64,000 nt of DNA from Micromonospora parva (GTDB taxonomy: Bacteria > Actinomycetota > Actinomycetes > Mycobacteriales > Micromonosporaceae): contig NZ_JNZS01000031.1 in the NCBI RefSeq assembly GCF_000718515.1, forward strand, positions 1 through 64,000. The letters run 5' to 3'. Positions 53,237 to 62,257 of the stretch are shown piece after piece. The notes below the pieces were generated by a model that was not told the DNA's origin, made no database searches, and saw only the letters and a list, made by a program, of their open reading frames with translations. The position numbers and the translations under genes were made by a program. Within the stretch, counting starts at the first letter, position 1, and each line of letters begins with the position of its first letter.

Positions 53237-53635
53237 ATGGCGACGACATCCGCGGCGCAACGCCGCGAGCAGGCCAAACGCGACTACGACGCGTTCCTGG
53301 AGGGTTGCCCTACCCGTGAGCTGCTGAGCAGGCTCACCGACAAATGGGTCGCCCTGGTGATTCCGGCGCTCGCCGGCGGCCCGCTGCGGCACGGCGAACT
53401 CGCCCGCCGCATCGCCGGTGTCAGCCAGAAGATGCTCACCCAGACCCTGCGCACGCTGGAGCGCGACGGCCTGGTCACCCGTACGGTCACCCTCTCGGTG
53501 CCGGTCTGCGTCGACTACGCGCTCACCCCGCTCGGCCATGAGCTGTTCCCGGTCATGGTCGCGATCAAGAACTGGGCGGAGACACACATGGACCGCGTCT
53601 TCGAAGCCCGGACCCAGTTCGACGCCCGCCCCTGA
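53237..53635 (+). CDS. HxlR/DUF24-family regulator, QorR-like
   Basis: The 132-residue winged-helix protein has the conserved early cysteine in EGCPTRELLSRLTDKWV (residue ~24) that in HodR/QorR/CatR-type members senses quinones or aldehydes through thiol chemistry. The recognition region is RRIAGVSQKMLTQTLRTLERDGL. A second cysteine lies in VPVCVDYAL. ATG 53237 follows GAGGGGGAA; GTG 53210 lies within the operator and is less likely. Confidence 0.88.
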   Translation: MATTSAAQRREQAKRDYDAFLEGCPTRELLSRLTDKWVALVIPALAGGPLRHGELARRIAGVSQKMLTQTLRTLERDGLVTRTVTLSVPVCVDYALTPLGHELFPVMVAIKNWAETHMDRVFEARTQFDARP

Positions 53636-53718
53636 AGGCACCGCGGACCGTCCTGACGTATCGCTCGCCGGCTTGCCTGCGCCCGCCGAGGGCGCGCCGT
53701 CGTGTCGTGGGTGGCGGC

Positions 53719-53724
53719 TAGGGT
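53719..53724 (+). promoter_or_regulatory. -10 box of probable leaderless promoter (SnoaL-like gene)
   Basis: TAGGGT ends 7 nt before the GTG start, and there is no ribosome site between. Confidence 0.5.
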
Positions 53725-53731
53725 CCGCGCC

Positions 53732-54115
53732 GTGGATGACACCTCGACGGCCCGGCGGGCCGCCCACGCCTACGTTGATCTCTTGGAGCGCCGCGACTGG
53801 TCTGGGTTGGCGGCTCTGCTCACCGACGATGTGGTCTACGAGATGCCGCAGACCCGGGAGCGGATTCGCGGCAAGGACGCGTTCGTGCGGTTCAACACCG
53901 AGTATCCCGGAGACTGGCACCTCCGGCCACGACGGGTGATCGTCGATGGCCGCCTCGCTGCCCTGTGGCTCGACGTCCGCGTCGGCGTGGAGCAGCAGGA
54001 CGCGTGCGTCTGGCTGGAGCTGTCCGAGCACTGGTTGATCAGCAAGATCATCGACTACTGGCCCGAGCCGTACGACCCGCCGCCGGGCCGGGAACACCTC
54101 GTGGAGCGTTGGTGA
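53732..54115 (+). CDS. SnoaL-like (NTF2-fold) protein
   Basis: The 127-residue protein has the NTF2-like pattern: ARRAAHAYVDLLERRDWSGLAALLTDDVVYEMP, then RIRGKDAFVRFNTEYPG and a late WLELSEHWLISKIIDYWPEP. Members are small isomerases/cyclases or binding proteins; role unknown. GTG 53732 is chosen because TAGGGT (53719-53724) lies 7 nt upstream. Confidence 0.82.
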   Translation: MDDTSTARRAAHAYVDLLERRDWSGLAALLTDDVVYEMPQTRERIRGKDAFVRFNTEYPGDWHLRPRRVIVDGRLAALWLDVRVGVEQQDACVWLELSEHWLISKIIDYWPEPYDPPPGREHLVERW

Positions 54116-54125
54116 TCGCGGCCCT

Positions 54126-56270
54126 TTACAGCAGGTGGGTGCGGAGGAAATCCAGCTCCAGGGGGAGTAGCCGCTCGGCGGTGCCATTGGAGGCCATGTG
54201 GGTGGCCCCGGTCAACGGCAGCACGGCGTGCGGCCGGCCGGCGCTCAGCAGGGCCGCGGAGAGCCGCAGCGTGTGCGCTGCCACCACGTTGTCGTCCGCC
54301 ATGCCGTGCACCAGCAGCAACGGGCGGGCCTGGTCCGGGCCGGTGACCGGCTCGCCGGCCAACTCGACCAGCGAGTGGTGCGCGTAGATGTCCATGCCGT
54401 CTTCCGGCAACCCCAGATAACGCTCGGTGTACGCGGTGTCGTACAGCGCCCAGTCGGTCACCGGCGCACCCGCGATCCCGCACCGGAACAGCTCCGGGTG
54501 GCGCAGCACCGCCAACCCGGCCAGCCACCCGCCGAACGACCAACCGCGCACCCCCACCCGACCCAGGTCCAGATCCGGGTGCTTGCCGGCGAGCGCGGTC
54601 AGCGCGTCGATCTGGTCGGTCAGGATCACGTCGGCGACCCGCCGGTGGATCGCCTTCTCGAACGACGGGGCGACGCCCGGCGTACCCCGGTTGTCGATGG
54701 TGACCACCGCGAACCCGGCGTCGGCCCACCACTGCCGTTCCAACCACGCGGCCCGCGCCGCCACGACCTCCTGGTGCCCCGGGCCGCCGTAGATGTCCAG
54801 CAGCACCGGCAGCCGTCGGCCCGTCACGTGGTTGTCCGGGTAGAGCACCGCCGCCGGCAGCCGTCGATCAGTCACCCGTTCCAGCAGCGGCAGTGGGGAG
54901 TACGGCGGGGTGGCGGCGAACGACTGCAGTTCGGCGATCTCCTCGTTGCCGCGGCGGACCGTCCAGCGCACCCCGGCGTGGTCCAGTGACGCGACGCCGA
55001 CGGCCAGCACGTCCCCACCCACCGCTGCGGTGTACCAGCCGGAGTCGGTGGTGAGCCGGCGCGCGTCCACCCCACCGCCGATGGTGGTGCGGACCCGGAA
55101 CAGGTGCCGTTCGCTCGGCTCGCCGTCGCTCGCCTCCACCAGCAGGTCGGCCGGGCCGGCGGCGGCCGGCAGCCGACCCACCACCCGCCGCACGTACAGC
55201 GACGGCGGGGTCAGCAGGGTGCCGTCCGCGAACAGGCACCGGGCGTCGTACCCGTCGTGGGCCAGCTCCCCACCGACCAGCACCCGGCCGTCGGGCAGGT
55301 GGGCGGGGGTGCCGGCGATCGGTTCGACCCAGCGCGGGTCGGCCAGTTCGGCGTGCACCTGCGTCTCACCCGTTCGTGGGTCCACGGCCAGCACCAGCCC
55401 GTGCTGCTGCGAGCGGCGCAGCACGGTGATCAACGGGCTGCCCTCGCCCCAGCTGACCCCGGTCAGGTACGGGTAGGTCTCCCGGTCCCAGTGCACGTCG
55501 ACCCAGCCGTCGTCCAGGTCCAGCAGGTGCAGGCTGACCTCCGCGTTCGGCCCACCGGCCCGGGGGTACGCCACCGCCGTCGGCGGGCTCGCCGGCTGCG
55601 CCGGGTCGTGCAGGTGCCACCGCTCCAGGCGGGACTCGTCGACCCGGGCGGCGAGCACCATCCGGCCGTCCGGCGCCCACCAGTACCCCCGGTACCGGCC
55701 GAACTCCTCCGCCGCGATGTGCTCGGCCAACCCCCAGCTCACCCCGGCGTCCTCGCCGGCCAGCAGGGTGTCGGTGCCGTCGCTGTCGATCACCCGCAGC
55801 TCACCCCGACGCACACCGTCGGCGGCGTCCGTCACGTACGCCAGGCGTTGCCCGCTCGGGTCCGGACGGGGGTCCAGCACCGGGCCGACGGCCGCCACCT
55901 CCACCACGTCGCCGTGCACCAGGTCGGCCCGGAACAGCCGCCCGGCCAGCGCGAACACCGCAACCCGGCCGGCCGCGTCCAACGCGTACGAGCCGATGCC
56001 GGCGGCGCTGAGCCGCAGACGCTCGCGCAGCGCCCGTTCGCCGGGGGAGAGGGACCGGACGTCCCCGCCCTCGCCCAGCAGGGTCGCCGGATCGGCGACC
56101 AGCCGCTCCTCGCCGGTGCTGACGTCCAGCAGCCAGAGCGCGTCCGCCGGATCCTCGGGGCCGGCGGAGCGCAGGAAGATCACCCGGGAGCCGTCCTCAG
56201 CCACCGAGACAGCGCGTGGCGCGCCGTGGCTGAACCGGCGGGTGCGGGCGGCCAGCTCCGGAAAGTCCAC
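54126..56270 (-). CDS. S9-family prolyl oligopeptidase (DPP-IV type)
   Basis: The 714-residue protein has an N-terminal beta-propeller (~40-470) that gates access, then an alpha/beta-hydrolase domain. The nucleophile serine lies in GWSFGGW, the acid in GMADDNV and the histidine in THMAS. It cleaves short peptides, often after proline. No signal peptide is seen, so it is probably cytoplasmic. The GTG start lies 7 nt after a TACGAT box. Confidence 0.93.
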   Translation of the reverse strand: MDFPELAARTRRFSHGAPRAVSVAEDGSRVIFLRSAGPEDPADALWLLDVSTGEERLVADPATLLGEGGDVRSLSPGERALRERLRLSAAGIGSYALDAAGRVAVFALAGRLFRADLVHGDVVEVAAVGPVLDPRPDPSGQRLAYVTDAADGVRRGELRVIDSDGTDTLLAGEDAGVSWGLAEHIAAEEFGRYRGYWWAPDGRMVLAARVDESRLERWHLHDPAQPASPPTAVAYPRAGGPNAEVSLHLLDLDDGWVDVHWDRETYPYLTGVSWGEGSPLITVLRRSQQHGLVLAVDPRTGETQVHAELADPRWVEPIAGTPAHLPDGRVLVGGELAHDGYDARCLFADGTLLTPPSLYVRRVVGRLPAAAGPADLLVEASDGEPSERHLFRVRTTIGGGVDARRLTTDSGWYTAAVGGDVLAVGVASLDHAGVRWTVRRGNEEIAELQSFAATPPYSPLPLLERVTDRRLPAAVLYPDNHVTGRRLPVLLDIYGGPGHQEVVAARAAWLERQWWADAGFAVVTIDNRGTPGVAPSFEKAIHRRVADVILTDQIDALTALAGKHPDLDLGRVGVRGWSFGGWLAGLAVLRHPELFRCGIAGAPVTDWALYDTAYTERYLGLPEDGMDIYAHHSLVELAGEPVTGPDQARPLLLVHGMADDNVVAAHTLRLSAALLSAGRPHAVLPLTGATHMASNGTAERLLPLELDFLRTHLL

Positions 56271-56277
56271 ACGCCAA

Positions 56278-56283
56278 ATCGTA
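56278..56283 (-). promoter_or_regulatory. -10 box of probable leaderless promoter (S9 peptidase)
   Basis: On the minus strand TACGAT ends 7 nt before the GTG start at 56270. Confidence 0.5.
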
Positions 56284-56352
56284 GAGCCGCAGCGGAGGTG
56301 ATGTGGCCGACCTGGGCGGACGCGTCAGCCTCGGCCGGGGAGAACTGCCAGT

Positions 56353-56358
56353 TAGAGT
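56353..56358 (+). promoter_or_regulatory. -10 box of probable leaderless mshB promoter
   Basis: TAGAGT ends 7 nt before the GTG chosen as the mshB start (56366). Confidence 0.5.
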
Positions 56359-56365
56359 GACCGTC

Positions 56366-57283
56366 GTGACGATGCTGCCCGACCGCCGCCTGCTGCTGGT
56401 CCACGCGCACCCCGATGACGAGTCGATCGGCACCGGCTCGACGATGGCTCACTACGCCGCCGCCGGCGCGCACGTCACCCTGGTGACCTGCACGCTCGGC
56501 GAGGAGGGCGAGATCCACGTGCCCGCGTTGGCCCAGCTCGCCGCCGCCGAGGCCGACCAGCTCGGCGGGTACCGCATCGCCGAGCTGGCTGCCGCGTGTG
56601 CCGCGCTCGGCGTCCGCGACCACCGCTTCCTCGGCGGCGCGGGCCGATACCGCGACTCCGGGATGATGGGGCTCGCGACCAACGAGCACCCCCGGGCCTT
56701 CTGGCAGGCCGACCTCGACGAGGCCGCCGGGCATCTCGTGGAGATCATGCGGGAGGTACGCCCACAGGTGCTCGTCACGTACGACCCGAACGGCTTCTAC
56801 GGCCACCCCGACCACATCCAGGCGCACCGGGTGGCCATGCGCGCCGTCGAGCTGGCCGCCGCGCAGGGCTGCGCCCCGGCGAAGGTCTACTGGACGGCCA
56901 TGCCGCTCAGCGTCCTGGAAGCCGGCATGGCGCACTTCGCCGAGTCGTCCGACAACCCGTTCGGCGGCATCGAGGACATCGCCGACCTGCCCTTCGGCAC
57001 CCCGGACGCCCAGATCGCCGCCCGGATCGACGGCACCGACCAGCACCTGGCCAAGGAGGCCGCGATGCGGGCGCACGCCACCCAGATCCCGGCCAACTCC
57101 TGGCTCTACTCGATCGCCGGCAACTTCGGCGGCGAGTTCATGGGTGTGGAGTTCTTCACCCTCGCGGTCGGCGAGAAGGGTCCGGGCGCCGGGCCGTACG
57201 GCTGGGAGGACGACCTCTTCGCCGGTCTGCCCGCGCAGCCCGCCCCGGACCGTTCCCCGGTCGCGGCGGCGGGTCTGCGGTGA
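56366..57283 (+). CDS. mshB: GlcNAc-Ins deacetylase of mycothiol biosynthesis
   Basis: This 305-residue zinc deacetylase of the LmbE/PIG-L family forms GlcN-Ins, the second step to mycothiol, the actinobacterial thiol buffer. The metal motif AHPDDE appears near residue 14 and GHPDH near residue 150. The family sequence YIAxxR-like segments ([25 protein letters not shown]) support MshB over Mca. GTG 56366 is fixed by the leaderless box; the frame upstream to 56303 is not conserved-looking. Confidence 0.92.
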   Translation: MTMLPDRRLLLVHAHPDDESIGTGSTMAHYAAAGAHVTLVTCTLGEEGEIHVPALAQLAAAEADQLGGYRIAELAAACAALGVRDHRFLGGAGRYRDSGMMGLATNEHPRAFWQADLDEAAGHLVEIMREVRPQVLVTYDPNGFYGHPDHIQAHRVAMRAVELAAAQGCAPAKVYWTAMPLSVLEAGMAHFAESSDNPFGGIEDIADLPFGTPDAQIAARIDGTDQHLAKEAAMRAHATQIPANSWLYSIAGNFGGEFMGVEFFTLAVGEKGPGAGPYGWEDDLFAGLPAQPAPDRSPVAAAGLR

Positions 57284-57738
57284 CGCTGCCGGCCGCACCG
57301 GTGACGGTCGTGGACGACCAGGAAGCCCCGCCCCCGGCGGGGCCACCGCCGCGACTGGTGGACCTGGGTCTGCGGCTGGTCGGTGCGCTCGTCGTGGCCG
57401 TCGCCGGGGTGGTGACCGGCGTGCTGGAGCTGCTGCTCGCCACGGTCCGCGTCGGCGGGCAACTGGTCGGTGTGTCGGTGCTCCTCGCCATCGGCGCCAA
57501 CATCGTGTTGAGCTGGTTCGCGCACGAGGCGGTCGGCCGTCGCTGGGCGGTGGCGCTGCCGGCGGTGCCGTGGTTCGCGCTGATGGCGGTCGCCGCCATC
57601 CGGACCAGCGAGGGCGACCTGCTGCTGGCCGGCGACAACTGGGTCGGGCTGGCCATGATCGTGGCGGGCGCGATGACGTTCGCGGTGATGGGTTTCCGGC
57701 AGATTCTCGCCCCGCAGCCGCCCATGCTCGGCGGCTGA
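57280..57738 (+). CDS. Membrane protein downstream of mshB
   Basis: The 152-residue protein has a proline-rich cytoplasmic N-terminus and about four hydrophobic spans ([38 protein letters not shown]; and two more). No recognised family. GTG 57280 overlaps the mshB stop (GTGA), so it is coupled to mshB, a gene order I recall as common in actinobacteria. Confidence 0.78.
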   Translation: MTLPAAPVTVVDDQEAPPPAGPPPRLVDLGLRLVGALVVAVAGVVTGVLELLLATVRVGGQLVGVSVLLAIGANIVLSWFAHEAVGRRWAVALPAVPWFALMAVAAIRTSEGDLLLAGDNWVGLAMIVAGAMTFAVMGFRQILAPQPPMLGG

Positions 57739-57843
57739 CGCCGTGGCTGCTGCCGGCTGATGACGGATCCCAGGTAAGGGTGGTAGATATTCCTGCCAGG
57801 GATGCGAACCCCACGACGGGGCGTACGGCAGGAGGGTCCGGCG

Positions 57844-58308
57844 ATGGACAAGCGGTGGCGTGACATCGGGGTGCTCGTAGCAGCGTTGTTCGCGGTCAAC
57901 GTGGTCGCCCGGCTGATCACCGAGTTCGGCTTCGACGGTGACGACACCGCCGCCGACCGGGTGTCGCTGACGATGTTCGCGGTGATCGGGTTGATCCTCG
58001 CCGTTGTCGCCTTCCGCTGGGGTCGACGCCGGCCGTTGGCGGACTGGGCGGCTGACATGGCCCTCGTGGTGCCGGTGGCGATGGTGTTGACAGTGCTGGT
58101 CGGGCCCCTGCTGGTCGGTCACAACCCGTTCGCCGGTGGCGCGGGGACGTTCTTCGCCCAGATCTGGCTCTACCTGCTCGCCACCGGCGCGGGGGTGCTG
58201 GTCGGTTACCTGGTGCTCACCGCGCTCGGCCGTGACTACCGCTCTCAGCAGCTCAAGCGGTACGCGGAGGTCAAGGCCGCCAAGCCGCGCCGGGTCGTGC
58301 GCCGCTGA
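57844..58308 (+). CDS. Four-span membrane protein of unknown function
   Basis: The 154-residue protein has about four hydrophobic spans and a basic C-terminus (KRYAEVKAAKPRRVVRR). I do not recognise a family. GGAGGGTCCGGCG precedes the ATG. It follows the mshB-linked membrane gene by 105 nt, which include a TAGATATT stretch that could be a separate promoter. Confidence 0.7.
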   Translation: MDKRWRDIGVLVAALFAVNVVARLITEFGFDGDDTAADRVSLTMFAVIGLILAVVAFRWGRRRPLADWAADMALVVPVAMVLTVLVGPLLVGHNPFAGGAGTFFAQIWLYLLATGAGVLVGYLVLTALGRDYRSQQLKRYAEVKAAKPRRVVRR

Positions 58309-58387
58309 CCACCGGCCCAGCCCGACCCGCGCCAGCCTCGGCCCGTCCGGCGGTACGTGTGGCGGTCCGTCCCACGCCCCCAAGCTT

Positions 58388-58503
58388 GATCGACTCGGTT
58401 TCCGTGAAGTCGGGGTGTCCCGGGCGCCGGAATGCCGCGATTTCCGGAAAGTCGAGTCGACCACCGCCGGGACGCCGCGACTTGTTGACAGTCGAGTCGA
58501 TCA
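58388..58503. repeat. Repeat family B, composite copy
   Basis: The left arm 58388-58419 matches the 30925 element (GATCGACTCGG, then TCGGGGTGTC). Two partial right arms follow: TTTCCGGAAAGTCGAGTCGA at 58441-58460, and a second ending GTCGAGTCGATCA at 58503. The last bases include the stop codon of the minus-strand GNAT gene (58501-58503). Confidence 0.75.
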
Positions 58504-59586
58504 TCTGTCCGGGGCGACCCGGGTCAGGTAGGTGTGGTGGGTGACGAACCCGAGCCGCTGGTAGAGCGCGACCGCCGCTTCGTTGCGCTGCTCGACCTGA
58601 AGAAAGGCGTGCGTTGCGCCGCCGGACGCCCCCCAGCCGGCCAGTTCGTTGATCACACGGCGAGCCAGTCCCTGTCGGCGGGCCACCGGCAGCACTTCGA
58701 TCAGGCTGAGGCCCAGCCAGCGCCCCTGGCCGGTCACCGTGCCACGGCCGATCGCCACCAGGGTGCCGTCGGCGTACACGTGGGCGAAGCGGACCTGGTC
58801 CACCGCGGAGAGGACGTGCCGGGCGGCCTCCGGTAGGCCGCCCTTGCGCCCGGCGGCGATGGCCAGCCACTCGTCGCTCGGCGTGGCGGCCAGATCGACG
58901 ACCGCACTGCTCCCGCCGGCTGGCGCACCGGCGGCGGCGTCGATCCGAGCGGCGGCGTCCGGTGTGCCGGAGGCGGGGTCGGCAGTATCGGTCGGTGCAC
59001 CCCTGGCGTCGCCCTGGTCGGTGGCCGTGCCGCAGTGCTCGTCGGCGGAGGCCGACGCGAGCCGGGGGAGCGGCGCGGTCTGCACCAGCGTCGGTGGGCG
59101 GGTGCCCCAGCCGCGGGCGTCCAGTTCGGCGCCGACCGGGGCGGCGAGCGGCAGCGGCGTGTTGACCAACGCGGGTTGGCCCAGCTCGGCGTACCAGCGC
59201 TGCACGGCGTCGACAGCGGCGGCCAGCGGCCGGTCCGGATCGCCGATCGGCAGTGCCGAGTTGGCGCGCCCGGTCCAGCCCTCGGCCGACCGGAGCAGCC
59301 AGTCACCCAGCCGGCCCCGGGTCGGTGCCGGCCAGGCCTCGTCGGCGGCCCGCTCCAGCGCCACCACCGCGGCGGCGGTCGGCCGACGGGTCGGCGGTAC
59401 GCGCTTGGCCCGGTGGACCTGCGCCACCGGAACCCGAAGCTGCCCCTGCGCGGTGGCCAGCGTGAGATGAGTCTCGCTCAGCTCGACCAGCTCGCCGAGA
59501 GCGTCGGAGAATAGCGGGCGGCCCTCGCGAATCCCCACAATCCGGCGGACCACGATTCGGTGTCCCACATCCTGCTGTCGGAGCAC
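58501..59586 (-). CDS. GNAT acetyltransferase with N-terminal SH3-like domain (Rv0428c-like)
   Basis: The 361-residue protein has an N-terminal ~60-residue beta-rich module (GHRIVVRRIVGIREGRPLFSD) resembling the start of Rv0428c-type proteins. An alanine-rich linker (~190-235) follows, then a C-terminal GNAT domain with LIEVLPVARRQGLARRVI as the acetyl-CoA loop and VEQRNEAAVALYQRLGF. The acceptor is unknown. GTG start with GGGGAGGGGG upstream. Confidence 0.85.
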   Translation of the reverse strand: MLRQQDVGHRIVVRRIVGIREGRPLFSDALGELVELSETHLTLATAQGQLRVPVAQVHRAKRVPPTRRPTAAAVVALERAADEAWPAPTRGRLGDWLLRSAEGWTGRANSALPIGDPDRPLAAAVDAVQRWYAELGQPALVNTPLPLAAPVGAELDARGWGTRPPTLVQTAPLPRLASASADEHCGTATDQGDARGAPTDTADPASGTPDAAARIDAAAGAPAGGSSAVVDLAATPSDEWLAIAAGRKGGLPEAARHVLSAVDQVRFAHVYADGTLVAIGRGTVTGQGRWLGLSLIEVLPVARRQGLARRVINELAGWGASGGATHAFLQVEQRNEAAVALYQRLGFVTHHTYLTRVAPDR

Positions 59587-59608
59587 GATCGACCCCCTCC
59601 CCGGCGAG

Positions 59609-59618
59609 ATACTAGGCT
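59609..59618. promoter_or_regulatory. Overlapping divergent -10 boxes
   Basis: TAGGCT (59613-59618, plus strand) and TAGTAT (59609-59614, minus strand) overlap by two bases between the GNAT and fdxA genes. The promoters could therefore compete for polymerase. Confidence 0.4.
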
Positions 59619-59665
59619 CTTACCGTCGCGGGAGATCGCGGCGAGTCTTGCGGAGGAGAAGACCG

Positions 59666-59992
59666 GTGACCTACATCATCGCCGAGCCGTGCGTAGATGT
59701 GCTCGACAAGGCATGCATCGAGGAGTGCCCGGTCGACTGCATTTACGAGGGCAACCGGATGCTCTACATCCACCCCGACGAGTGCGTCGACTGTGGTGCC
59801 TGTGAGCCCGTCTGCCCCGTGGAGGCGATCTTCTACGAGGACGACGTCCCGGAGCAGTGGAAGGACTACACCGGCGCGAACTACGAGTTCTTCGAGGATC
59901 TGGGCTCGCCCGGTGGTGCCTCGAAGATCGGCAAGGTGGAGAAGGACGCCACCTTCGTCGCCGCGCAGCCGCCGCGCGGCGAGGGCCACTGA
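59666..59992 (+). CDS. fdxA: 7Fe ferredoxin
   Basis: The 108-residue soluble electron carrier has a [3Fe-4S] cluster motif in the first half (C-x7-C-x3-CP around PCVDVLDKACIEECP) and a [4Fe-4S] motif CVDCGACEPVCP. Length and tail (YEFFEDLGSPGGASKIGK) match actinobacterial FdxA. GTG 59666 follows CGGAGGAG. Its stop overlaps the apparent start of dapC. Confidence 0.95.
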   Translation: MTYIIAEPCVDVLDKACIEECPVDCIYEGNRMLYIHPDECVDCGACEPVCPVEAIFYEDDVPEQWKDYTGANYEFFEDLGSPGGASKIGKVEKDATFVAAQPPRGEGH

Positions 59993-61092
59993 ACCGGCCC
60001 GCGCCGGTCTCGTCGCGGCTGCCCGAGTTCACCTGGGACACCCTGGACGCCGCGGCCACACTGGCCGCGGCGCATCCGGAGGGCCTGATCAACCTCTCCA
60101 TGGGTACGCCGGTCGACCCGGTGCCCGAGGTGATCCGGCGGGCGCTTGCTGACGCGTCCGACGCTCCCGGTTACCCGCTGACCGCCGGCACCCCGGCGTT
60201 GCGGGCCGCCATCGCGGCGTGGGTGTCCCGGGCCTGTGGCGCTGGCGTCGACGGTCTCGGAGTGCTGCCGACCATCGGCTCGAAGGAGCTGGTGGCCTGG
60301 CTGCCGACGCTGCTCGGGATCGGCCCGGGGGACGTGGTGGTGGTGCCGTCGATCGCGTACCCCACCTACGAGGACGGTGCCCGGCTGGCCGGCGCCACCG
60401 TCGTCCGTACCGACTCGCTCACCTCGCTCGGGCCGACCCCACGGGTCCGGCTGGTCTGGGTCAACTCGCCCGGCAACCCGACCGGCCGGGTGTTGCCAGC
60501 GGCGCACCTGCGCAAGGTGGTCGACTGGGCCCGCGAGCGCGGCGCCGTCGTCGCGAGCGACGAGTGCTACCTGCCCCTGGGCTGGTCGGCCGACCCGGTT
60601 TCGGTGCTGTCTCCGCAGGTCAGCGGGGGCAGCTACGCCGGGGTGCTGGCCGTGCACTCGCTCTCCAAGCGGTCCAACCTCGCCGGCTACCGGGCCGGGT
60701 TCGTCGCCGGCGACCCGGCGCTCGTCGCCGAGCTGCTCAAGGTGCGCAAGCACGCCGGCATGATCGTGCCCGCGCCGGTGCAGGCGGCCATGGTGGCAGC
60801 GCTGGAGGACGAGCGACACGCCGAGGAGCAGCGGGAGCGTTACCGCGCCCGGCGGGAGGTGCTCACCGCGGCGTTCACCGGTGCCGGGTTCACCGTCGAG
60901 CACTCCGAGGCGGGCCTGTACCTCTGGCTGACCAGAGGTGAGGACTGCTGGCAGACGGTCGACTGGCTGGCCCGACGCGGCATCCTGGTCGCCGCCGGCG
61001 TCTTCTACGGCCCCACGGCCGGGCAGCATGTCCGCGTCGCCCTGACCGAGTCCGACGAGCACGTCGCCGCCGTCGCCGCGCGCCTGGCCTGA
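59989..61092 (+). CDS. dapC: Succinyldiaminopimelate transaminase
   Basis: The 367-residue class-I PLP aminotransferase makes N-succinyl-LL-2,6-diaminopimelate for lysine and cell-wall synthesis. Features: INLSMGTPVDPVP at the start, VNSPGNPTGRVLP, the PLP lysine in HSLSKRSNLAGYR, and a terminal VRVALTES. Family sequence begins right at NRPAPVSSRLPEF, where the only start-like codon is CTG 59989, overlapping the fdxA stop as CTGA. An ATG exists only 132 nt upstream, inside fdxA. The fdxA-dapC order is well known in actinobacteria. Confidence 0.88.
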   Translation: MNRPAPVSSRLPEFTWDTLDAAATLAAAHPEGLINLSMGTPVDPVPEVIRRALADASDAPGYPLTAGTPALRAAIAAWVSRACGAGVDGLGVLPTIGSKELVAWLPTLLGIGPGDVVVVPSIAYPTYEDGARLAGATVVRTDSLTSLGPTPRVRLVWVNSPGNPTGRVLPAAHLRKVVDWARERGAVVASDECYLPLGWSADPVSVLSPQVSGGSYAGVLAVHSLSKRSNLAGYRAGFVAGDPALVAELLKVRKHAGMIVPAPVQAAMVAALEDERHAEEQRERYRARREVLTAAFTGAGFTVEHSEAGLYLWLTRGEDCWQTVDWLARRGILVAAGVFYGPTAGQHVRVALTESDEHVAAVAARLA

Positions 61093-61227
61093 TCGCGGTC
61101 CGGGCGGGTCGAGCCGTCCCGGGTCCGCGGCGCGACGACCGGCCCGCGCCGACCGATATCCTCGGCGCCGGACCTGGTCGGGGCCGTCGCGGCCCCGCGA
61201 GCCCAGCAGGAACATCGAGGTGTGCGG

Positions 61228-62247
61228 ATGGTGGACAGGCCAGGTGCGCGGGTGCGGGCGGCGGTGGTCGGCACCGGCCTGATCGGTGGTTCGCTGCTGC
61301 TCCGGCTGGTGGCCGCCGGCGTCGACGTGGTCGGGTGGGACCCGGACGAGGCCACCCGGCGGGAGACCCGACGGGCGGGCGTACCCGCGCCGGACCGGCT
61401 GGTCGAGGCGGTGGCCGACCGGGACGTGGTCTTCCTGTGCGGGCCGCTGCCCACCCTGCCGTCGACGCTGGTCGAGGTGGCGGCGATGACCGGTGAGCGG
61501 TGTGTGCTGACCGACGTCGGCAGCACCAAGGAACAGGTGGCGGCGTTCGCCGCCGCGCAGGGGCTGACGCACCGGTTCGTGCCCGGCCACCCGATGGCGG
61601 GCACCGACCGGGCCGGGCTGACCGCCGCGCGGGCGGACCTGCTCACCGGCGCGGCCTGGGTGCTCTGTCCGGCCCCCGGGCCGGCGATCACCGCGTTCCG
61701 CTGGCTGGCCGCGCTGCTGGTGGAGCACTTCGAGGCCCGGGTGGTGCCGATGTCGGCCACTGAGCACGACTCGGCCGCCGCGCTCGCCTCACACGTGCCG
61801 CACCTGCTCGCCGGCGCGCTGGCCGGTGCTGTGCAGCGCGCACCACTGCGCGACGCGATACTCGCGCTCGCCGCCGGCAGCTTCTCCGACGGCACCCGGG
61901 TCGCCGGGACCCCGGCCGATCGGACCGCCAACATGCTGCTGGGCAACCGGGACCAGGTGCTGCGGGAGCTGGCCGAGGTCACCAGGTTCCTGGACGACCT
62001 GACCACCGCGCTGCGCGCCGACGACGCCGCCGGGCTCACCGCCCGGTACGACGAGGCGCGCGCCGCCCGCGCGGCGCTGCGCGACCGGCGGTTCGACGCG
62101 GACGACAGGCGGTTCCCGGCCGGTGGTGACCACGCCGCAGAGGTGTCCTGGCTGCGGGAGCTGGGGGTGAGCGGCGGCCATCTGAGCGGTCTGCACGTCG
62201 ACGCGGACACTGTCTCCTACGCGGCGCGGCGTCCCGTGGCTGACTAG
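61228..62247 (+). CDS. tyrA: Prephenate dehydrogenase
   Basis: This 339-residue NAD(P)-dependent enzyme converts prephenate to 4-hydroxyphenylpyruvate for tyrosine. The Rossmann motif VVGTGLIGGSLLLRL, LTDVGSTKEQV and the signature GHPMAGTDRAG are present, along with the all-helical C-domain (SHVPHLLAGALAG). No ACT domain follows. ATG 61228 is preferred (GAGGTG upstream); GTG 61222 is an alternative. Confidence 0.92.
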   Translation: MVDRPGARVRAAVVGTGLIGGSLLLRLVAAGVDVVGWDPDEATRRETRRAGVPAPDRLVEAVADRDVVFLCGPLPTLPSTLVEVAAMTGERCVLTDVGSTKEQVAAFAAAQGLTHRFVPGHPMAGTDRAGLTAARADLLTGAAWVLCPAPGPAITAFRWLAALLVEHFEARVVPMSATEHDSAAALASHVPHLLAGALAGAVQRAPLRDAILALAAGSFSDGTRVAGTPADRTANMLLGNRDQVLRELAEVTRFLDDLTTALRADDAAGLTARYDEARAARAALRDRRFDADDRRFPAGGDHAAEVSWLRELGVSGGHLSGLHVDADTVSYAARRPVAD

Positions 62248-62257
62248 GCTGAGGGGC

